64,000 nt of DNA. Origin: Eledone cirrhosa. Its lineage: Eukaryota > Mollusca > Cephalopoda > Octopoda > Eledonidae. Below are positions 55,630-64,000 of this stretch, in pieces (the stretch's first letter is position 1; the number at the start of each line of letters is the position of its first letter). The notes beneath the pieces are model-generated. The model searched no databases and had not been told where the DNA came from. It saw only the letters and a program-made list of their open reading frames with translations. The position numbers and the translations under genes are program-made. The stretch covers positions 77,264,606 through 77,328,605 of the forward strand of contig OZ024743.1 of assembly GCA_964016885.1 (NCBI GenBank), written 5' to 3'.

Positions 55630-55901
55630 TCATCATTTTACGTCCGCTTTTCCCTGCTTGCAAGGGTGGGATGGGAACTGATTCTGGCTTCATTTCTACA
55701 GCTGGATGCCCTTCCTAACACCAACCTCATTTACAGTGAGTGCTGGGTGCTTTTTTGCCGTGGCACCTCCACGACCACTTTGCAGTGGAATGATAGGGAC
55801 TCCAGTCCCTATCATTCCACTATCATCACCTGGTCTGAGAATTGAACTCACAACCTTTCGATTGCAAGGCCAATGCTCTAACCACTAAGCCATGTGCCTC
55901 C
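55630..55901 (-). mobile_element. SINE family 1, minus strand
   Basis: From the tail complement TTTTACGTCCGCTTTTCCCT to the head complement ACCACTAAGCCATGTGCCTC, with one central module. Confidence 0.92.
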
Positions 55902-55927
55902 ATATATATATATGTATGTGCATATAT

Positions 55928-56060
55928 ATAGCAACGAAAGTGTGGTAAGAAACCAGGTGGACCATAACGCACCAGAGCACTCGATACTTAGGGTAGTAGA
56001 GTGGATAATCTGGCTGTCGAAACAGCCGGAGCTCAGCCATCGGGGTCGTGACTCTTTTCA
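55928..56060. repeat. Short repeat between (TA)n runs
   Basis: AACCAGGTGGACCATAACGC and CTGTCGAAACAGCCGGAGCT; the inverted relative of 27429-27560 and related to 57058-57222. Confidence 0.75.
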
Positions 56061-56086
56061 TATATATATATATATATATATACACA

Positions 56087-56819
56087 ATATATTAATAAAT
56101 GGAAACTATATTTATAAAACCATAATTATTTTATTATATATATTTCAAGGGCAACCAAGGCAAATTTAGGTGAGCTTTCATCAGATAAAATACAAATTTG
56201 TTTTATAAATATTGACATACCCGCATAAAGACAACCTTAACGGTTGAGGTTGTCTTTATGCGGGTATGTCAATATTTATAAAACAAATTTGTATTTTATC
56301 TGACGAAAGCGCACCAAAATTTGCCTTGGTTGCCCTTGAAATCATCATCATCATCATCTTTTAGCGTCCATCTTCCACGCTTGCATGGGTTTGGACGGGA
56401 GTTTTCCCACTTGAGGCAAGAGTGGTTGTCTTGCTCGCATAGGACTGTCTGGCAGGTTTTCTACGGCTGGATGCCCTTCCTAACACCAACCACAATTACA
56501 GTGTGGACTGGGAGGTTTTTACTGTGTTACCTACACGGCCACATTACAGCGTGGACTATTTGTTTTTTTGTCGTGACACCTACACGACCTCATTTGTTTC
56601 GGACTGGATGTTGTGGTACTAACATTAACTTTACATTGAAAGGGGTGGTGTGGATGGGGTGGGGGTAGTGGGACGGGGGTGTATTTTTGTGAGAGGTGCC
56701 TACTGACTGTAGTAGGTTTCACTTTGTACTTAGGTAAGGCGGGTCTTCTGTATTACTGTGTATATATAATAAAATAATTATGGTTTTATAAATATAGTTT
56801 CCATTTATTAATATATTGA
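56087..56819. repeat. Long palindrome with a LINE inserted in its right arm
   Basis: Inner arms 56142-56237 and 56247-56342 pair almost perfectly around a 9-bp centre. The outer left arm (56087-56141, ATTAATAAATGGAAACTATA) pairs with 56765-56819, which lies beyond an inserted minus-strand LINE tail. Confidence 0.9.
56343..56757 (-). mobile_element. 5'-truncated LINE tail, minus strand, nested
   Basis: (CAT)n, TTTAGCGTCCATCTTCCACG, GGATGCCCTTCCTAACACCA through GGTAAGGCGGGTCTTCTGTA; the complement of the LINE copy 2 3' UTR and the last ORF codons. Confidence 0.88.
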
Positions 56820-56907
56820 ATATTTACTGCACTAAACTATGGAATGCTTTATATCAGTTATAAAAATGTTTAAGCTTGTCGAATGCCAACAAATTAAATA
56901 TAACCTC

Positions 56908-57222
56908 TGCATATATATATATATATATATATATATGCATGTGTGTATATCATGACTCATACACTGTTCACTTTCCTGACATTTGTACATTATTCTATGT
57001 ACTATACATGCACCTTGAGTTGTAGCGCACCTGAGCACTGTACACAATAATTTTCATTATTATAACGCACCAGAGTACTCAACGGCTACAGAAATAGCCG
57101 TCGAAACGGCTTGAGCTCTGCCGTCGGGGTTAAACTTTTTCCTATTACCCACTCTACTACCCTAAGTATTGAGTACTCTGGTGCGTTATGGTCCATCTGG
57201 TTCCTTGCCACACTTCCTTCGT
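56908..57222 (+). repeat. (TA)n, CR1-like 3' tail and short cassette
   Basis: 56908-56937 is (TA)n. 56955-57055 matches the CR1-like tail of 37140-37270 and ends TTTTCATTATTAT. 57058-57222 is the cassette with ACTCTGGTGCGTTATGGTCC, also in inverted order on itself (CGCACCAGAGTACTCAACGG). Confidence 0.7.
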
Positions 57223-57490
57223 AATTCGGGCTGTTTGTTTACAAACAAACCGAGCATTATAATAAATGTCGGTAAACCCATACGTACATATAGATATGTG
57301 TGCATGTATGTATATATATATACATATTACTGTACGTCTGTATACAGATATGTATGTACGTATACATACATACTTACATTTAAGTATCAGCCGTACTAAG
57401 AGTGAGAAATGAAATTTCGTTTCATTCTTTTCCATTTATATATATATATATATGTGTGTGTGTATGTATATATATATGTATATATATATA

Positions 57491-57540
57491 TCCCACCCTT
57501 GCAAGCAGGGAAAAGCGGACGTAAAATGATGATGATGATG
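57491..57540 (+). repeat. SINE family 1 tail only, between (TA)n runs
   Basis: CCCACCCTTGCAAGCAGGGA followed by AAAGCGGACGTAAAATGATG; just the terminal 50 bp of the SINE. Confidence 0.85.
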
Positions 57541-57572
57541 TATATATATATGTATGTATATATATATGTATA

Positions 57573-57603
<31 letters not shown>

Positions 57604-57674
57604 TATATATATATATAGTATATATACACGCATATAAATATATATAGTTATAGACATGCGTGTGTATAAATATA

Positions 57675-58087
57675 TGGTGGTGCCAACTCGTTTTCGAGTA
57701 CGGCCACTACTTTATATCCATGTAGGAGAACCCCTACCGATGCGCTGAACGAGTGTGACTTTTTAGTCCAGCCAGCGACTTGAAAACTCTGGTACAAACA
57801 CTACACTTGTGACAATTATTGACACATAGTGCTGGGCTCATGGTACCATGTGATGACAGGTGCAGAGCGATCTCCAGATATAAAGCAATGCCTGTGCCGT
57901 GAAGCTTTTATAGTGAGCAAAGGCACTGCACAAAGCCAGTCCCACTCTCTTAACCAAGATGATATTTACCAAAAAGAAGAACAAGTCAACATCATTGGAT
58001 ACCATCAGGGTTGTAGGTGTTATATCAGTTTTCCTTCTACTAGAATTCTGCCTTGACACTGGCTAAGGGGTCATCTCTCACGGTGAT
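57675..58087. repeat. Interspersed repeat R6, short copy
   Basis: Nearly identical to 38047-38460 and ending at TCTCTCACGGTGAT, where (TA)n begins. Confidence 0.88.
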
Positions 58088-58365
58088 AAATATATATATA
58101 TAGAGAGAGAGAGAGATTCACACACTTGTTTATTTGATGACAATTGTCAAAAACGTTCCGTTACTTTTTTTTTTCCTTCGCTGATAATATCTGATTTTCT
58201 TCTCTGTACTGATTATCTCCCTTGGAGAGAGAGGGGAAAAAAGAAGAAGAAAAAAGAAGGAAGGGAGAGAGAGAGCGAGAAAAAAAAACAAGTGATATTT
58301 GCAGAGGGGCTTTATCAGTATTTTGGAACAGCTGATTAGCATAGAGGAACCATGAGCAAACATCA

Positions 58366-58467
58366 ATGGCGCTCTCTGTTGAATTTGAGACAGGCTCGAA
58401 GAAACATGATAATATTCAGATAGGATTAATGCCTCATGCCACTGGAACAAACCAACTTGGACAACAG
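58366..58467 (+). CDS. Candidate first coding exon of an unrecognised second gene
   Basis: An ATG in a CATCAATGG context opens 34 codons ending exactly at a strong donor, CAG|GTTAGT, at 58467/58468. The peptide starts MALSVEFETGSKKHDNIQIG and ends with a polar Gln-rich stretch. It is complex sequence in an otherwise repeat-made region. The upstream 240 bp are purine-rich (GAGA and GAA runs), not a recognised repeat, and could be a 5' UTR. A short overlapping ORF from an ATG at 58352 would act as an upstream ORF. I do not recognise the protein family. No continuation is in the window because the downstream DNA is A+T minisatellite, so this would be exon 1 with a long first intron. Confidence 0.5.
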
Positions 58468-58567
58468 GTTAGTCAGCTAGATTTTTTGTTCATTTATTTT
58501 CCTCCTGCACTTAATTATAATGGATTCTTATGGCTGCCTATACTTTCTCGCCAGCGTTTAACATCGT

Positions 58568-58811
58568 TGACCAGTATATATACACACACACACATGTATG
58601 TATATTATACACATACATGTGTATAGTTACAGTATGTTGAAAAAGACATATATATATATTATGTGTCTTACCACTATATGTATATTGTGTGCGCGGGTAT
58701 ATATAAATGTGTATACAGGATGTTAAACAAAATTTAAACACACTTTGATTACCTGTATAGGCAATATTTATTAGAATGCAGTTTGAGTGTATATACATTT
58801 TTGGGGACACC

Positions 58812-58848
<37 letters not shown>

Positions 58849-58935
58849 TGTGTGTAATATCTCTATAATGTGTGTATGTATAATATATATACCACTATAT
58901 TGTTTCTGTTGTAACATACTGTAACTAACAAATGG
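58568..58935. other. (TA)n/(CA)n-rich sequence
   Basis: Microsatellite pieces separated by short A+T-rich stretches, including GGATGTTAAACAAAATTTAA near 58720. No gene recognised. Confidence 0.5.
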
Positions 58936-58940
58936 ACCAC

Positions 58941-59058
58941 AGTATATATATTTATATGTATGTATTTATATATATATATATATATATTTATATGAATGTA
59001 TTTATATTTGTATTTATATATATATATATATATATATGAATGTATTTATATTTGTATT

Positions 59059-59089
<31 letters not shown>

Positions 59090-59402
59090 TTATATTTATA
59101 TGTATATATATATTTATATATATATATTTATGTATGTATTTATATATATATATATTTATATATATATATTTATGTATGTATTTATATATATATATATTTA
59201 TATATATATATTTATGTATGTATTTATATATATATTTATATATATATATTTATGTATGTATTTATATATATATTTATATATATATATTTATGTATGTATT
59301 TATATATATATTTATATATATATATTTATGTATGTATTTATGTATATATTTATATATATGTATTTATGTATATATTTATATATATATATTTATGTATGTA
59401 TT

Positions 59403-59434
<32 letters not shown>

Positions 59435-62400
59435 TATGTATGTATTTATATATATATATTTATATATATATATTTATGTATATATTTATGTATATATTTA
59501 TATATATATATTTATGTATATATTTATATATATATATTTATGTATATATTTATATATATATATTTATGTATATATTTATATATATATATTTATGTATGTA
59601 TTTATATATATATATATTTATGTATGTATTTATATATATATATATTTATGTATGTATTTATATATATATATATTTATGTATGTATTTATATATATATATA
59701 TTTATGTATGTATTTATATATATATATATATTTATGTATGTATTTATATATATATATATATTTATGTATGTATTTATATATATATATATATTTATGTATG
59801 TATTTATATATATATTTATGTATGTATTTATATATATATTTATGTATGTATTTATATATATATATATTTATATGTATGTATTTATATATATATATATATA
59901 TTTATATGTATGTATTTATATATATATATATATATTTATATGTATGTATTTATATATATATATATATATTTATATGTATGTATTTATATATATATATATA
60001 TATATTTATATGTATGTATTTATATATATATATATATATTTATGTATGTATTTATATATATATATATATTTATATGTATGTATTTATATATATATATATA
60101 TTTATATGTATGTATTTATATATATATATATATTTATATGTATGTATTTATATATATATATATATATTTATATGTATGTATTTATATATATATATATATA
60201 TTTATATGTATGTATTTATATATATATATATATATTTATATGTATGTATTTATATATATATATATATATATTTATATGTATGTATTTATATATATATATA
60301 TATATATTTATATGTATGTATTTATATATATATATATATTTATATGTATGTATTTATATATATATATATATATTTATATGTATGTATTTATATATATATA
60401 TATATATATTTATATGTATGTATTTATATATATATATATATATATATTTATATGTATGTATTTATATATATATATATATATATTTATATGTATGTATTTA
60501 TATATATATATATATATATTTATATGTATGTATTTATATATATATATATATATATTTATATGTATGTATTTATATATATATATATATATATTTATATGTA
60601 TGTATTTATATATATATATATATATTTATATGTATTTATATATATATATATATATTTATATGTATGTATTTATTTATATGTATGTATTTATATATATATA
60701 TATATATATTTATATGTATGTATTTATATATATATATATATATTTATATGTATGTATTTATATATATATATATATATATATTTATATGTATTTATATATA
60801 TATATAAATATATATAAATATATTATATATATATATATAAATACATACATATAAATATATATATATATATATATATAAATACATACATATAAATATATAT
60901 ATATATATATATATAATACATACATATAATTATATATATATATATATATATTTATATGTATGTATTTATATATATATATATAATATTTATATGTATGTAT
61001 TTATATATATATATATATATTATATTATGTATATATTTATATATATATATATATATATATATAATACATACATATAATATATATATATATATATATAAAT
61101 ACATACATATAAATATATATATATATATATATAAATACATACATATTAATATATATATATATATATATATTTATATGTATGTATTTATAATATATATAAT
61201 TTATATATATATATATTTATATGTATGTATTTATATATATATATATTTATATGTATGTATTTATATATATATATATATATTTATATGTATGTATTTATAT
61301 ATATATATTTATATGTATGTATTTATATATATATATTTATATGTATGTATTTATATATATATATTTATATGTATGTATTTATATATATATATATATTTAT
61401 ATGTATGTATTTATATATATATATTTATATGTATGTATTTATATATATATATATATTTATATGTATGTATTTATATATATATATTTATATGTATGTATTT
61501 ATATATATATATATATATTTATATGTATGTATTTATATATATATATTTATATGTATGTATTTATATATATATATATTTATATGTATGTATTTATATATAT
61601 ATATATTTATATGTATGTATTTATATATATATATATTTATATGTATGTATTATATATATATATATTTATATGTACGTATTTATATATATATATATTTATA
61701 TGTATGTATTTATATATATATATATTTATATGTATGTATTTATATATATATATATTTATATGTATGTATTTATATATATATATATTTATATGTATGTATT
61801 TATATATATATATATTTATATGTATGTATTTATATATATATATATTTATATGTATGTATTTATATATATATATATTTATATATGTATGTATTTATATATG
61901 TATGTATTTATATATATATATATTTATATATGTATGTATTTATATATGTATGTATTTATATATATATGTATTTATATATGTATGTATTTATATATATATG
62001 TATTTATATATGTATGTATTTATATATATATATATTTATATGTATGTATTTATATATATATATTTATATATGTATGTATTTATATATATATATATTTATA
62101 TATGTATGTATTTATATATGTATGTATTTATATATGTATGTATTTATATATGTATGTATTTATATATATATATATATTTATATGTATGTATTTATATATA
62201 TATATATATTTATATGTATGTATTTATATATATATATATATTTATATGTATGTATTTATATATATATATATATTTATATGTATGTATTTATATATATGTA
62301 TATATTTATATGTATGTATTTATATATATGTATATATTTATATGTATGTATTTATATATATATATATTTATATGTATGTATTTATATATATATATATTTA

Positions 62401-64000
62401 TATGTATGTATTTATATATATATATATTTATATGTATGTATTTATATATATATATATGTATGTATTTATATATATTTATATGTATGTATTTATATATATA
62501 TATATGTATGTATTTATATATATTTATATGTATGTATTTATATATATTTATATGTATGTATTTATATATATTTATATGTATGTATTTATATATATTTATA
62601 TGTATGTATTTATATATATTTATATGTATGTATTTATATATATTTATATGTATGTATTTATATATATTTATATGTATGTATTTATATATATTTATATGTA
62701 TGTATTTATATATATATATATTTATATGTATGTATTTATATTTATGTATGTATGTGTTTATATATTTATATGTATGTATTTATATATTTATATGTATGTA
62801 TTTATATTTATGTATGTATGTATTTATATTTATGTATGTATGTATTTATATTTATGTATGTATGTATTTATATTTATGTATGTATGTATTTATGTATGTA
62901 TGTATTTATATTTATGTATATATATATATATGTATTTATATTTATGTATATATATATATATATGTATTTATATTTATGTATATATATATATGTATTTATA
63001 TTTATGTATATATATATATATATGTATTTATATTTATGTATATATATATATATGTATTTATATTTATGTATATATATATATATGTATTTATATTTATGTT
63101 TATATATATATATATGTATTTATATTTATGTATATATATATATATATGTATTTATGTATATATATATATATGTATTTATGTATATATATATATATGTATT
63201 TATGTATATATATATGTATTTATATTTATGTATATATATATATATGTATTTATATTTATGTATATGTATATATATATGTATTTATATTTATGTATATATA
63301 TATATATGTATTTATATTTATGTATATATATATATATATATGTATTTATATTTATGTATATATATATATATGTATTTATATTTATGTATATATATATATA
63401 TATATGTATTTATATTTATGTATATATATATATATGTATTTATATTTATGTATATATATTTATATTTATATTTGTATATATATATATATATATGTATTTA
63501 TATTTATGTATATATATATATATGTATTTATATTTATGTATATATATATATATGTATTTATATTTATGTATATATATATATATGTATTTATATTTATGTA
63601 TATATATATATATGTATTTATATTTATGTATATATATATATGTATTTATATTTATGTGTATATATATATATATGTATTTATATTTATGTGTATATATATA
63701 TATATATGTATTTATATTTATGTGTATATATATATATATATGTATTTATATTTATGTGTATATATATATATATATGTATTTATATTTATGTGTATATATA
63801 TATATATGTATTTATGTGTATATATATATGTATTTATATTTATGTGTATATATATATATATATGTATTTATACTTATGTGTATATATATATATATGTATT
63901 TATATTTGTGTATATATATATATATGTATTTATATTTATGTGTATATATATATGTATTTATATTTGTGTATATATATATATATGTATTTATATTTATGTG
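58941..64000. repeat. 5-kb A+T minisatellite running off the window
   Basis: Units of about 20-34 bp alternate (TA)n with TTTATATGTATGTATTTATA. From about 62460 the forms change to TTTATATTTATGTATGTATG and later TTTATATTTATGTGTATA. Two short blocks (60801-60940 and 61060-61165) show the reverse complement unit (AAATACATACATATAAATAT). All three frames stay open for about 600 codons because the motif lacks in-frame stops; this is not coding. Confidence 0.95.

Noticed and set aside
58996..60854. Three overlapping ORFs of about 600 codons composed of Tyr, Ile, Met, Cys, Val, Phe and Leu.
   Set aside because: All three frames of the A+T minisatellite are open; composition alone explains this.

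Overview
This is eukaryotic genomic DNA, most likely from a coleoid cephalopod (octopus, squid or cuttlefish). The evidence is long repeat-filled introns, tRNA-derived SINEs sharing a 3' tail with a LINE family whose copies end in GATGAT repeats, very long minisatellites, and a clear metazoan gamma-adaptin gene. The cephalopod call rests on recollection of those repeats and no search was possible. I see no prokaryotic operons, CRISPR arrays, rRNA or functional tRNA genes.

Protein-coding content is small. From 3154 to 44282 on the + strand lie the last 13 coding exons (514 codons plus stop) of AP1G1, the large gamma subunit of the AP-1 clathrin adaptor. All 13 exons have AG/GT borders, their phases join without a break, and the series runs from the alpha-helical trunk through a hinge with a clathrin box to the complete ear domain and stop codon. 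The 5' exons lie outside the window. A candidate first coding exon of a second + strand gene, not recognised, is at 58366-58467.

Everything else is repeats. The AP1G1 introns hold 35-, 45-, 20-, 34-, 50- and 20-bp tandem arrays. The largest is an 11.6-kb, 35-bp satellite filling most of the intron between visible exons 4 and 5. They also hold two large LINE copies in tandem (27.6-31.4 kb), many 5'-truncated mostly antisense LINE tails, two SINE families, TTAA-flanked piggyBac-type MITEs and two mariner relics. The intergenic part (44.3-58.3 kb) holds LINE, CR1-like and Penelope-like fragments, three foldback structures and many short repeat pieces set between (TA)n tracts. The last 5 kb is almost pure A+T minisatellite.

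The most interesting signals are about repeat evolution, not a new gene system. At least five minisatellites appear to have grown out of identifiable parts of SINEs or LINE tails. SINE and LINE share their 3' ends. The LINE ORF carries a PHD-like C4HC3 finger between reverse transcriptase and its C-terminal region. Several elements are nested in a way that gives their order of insertion.
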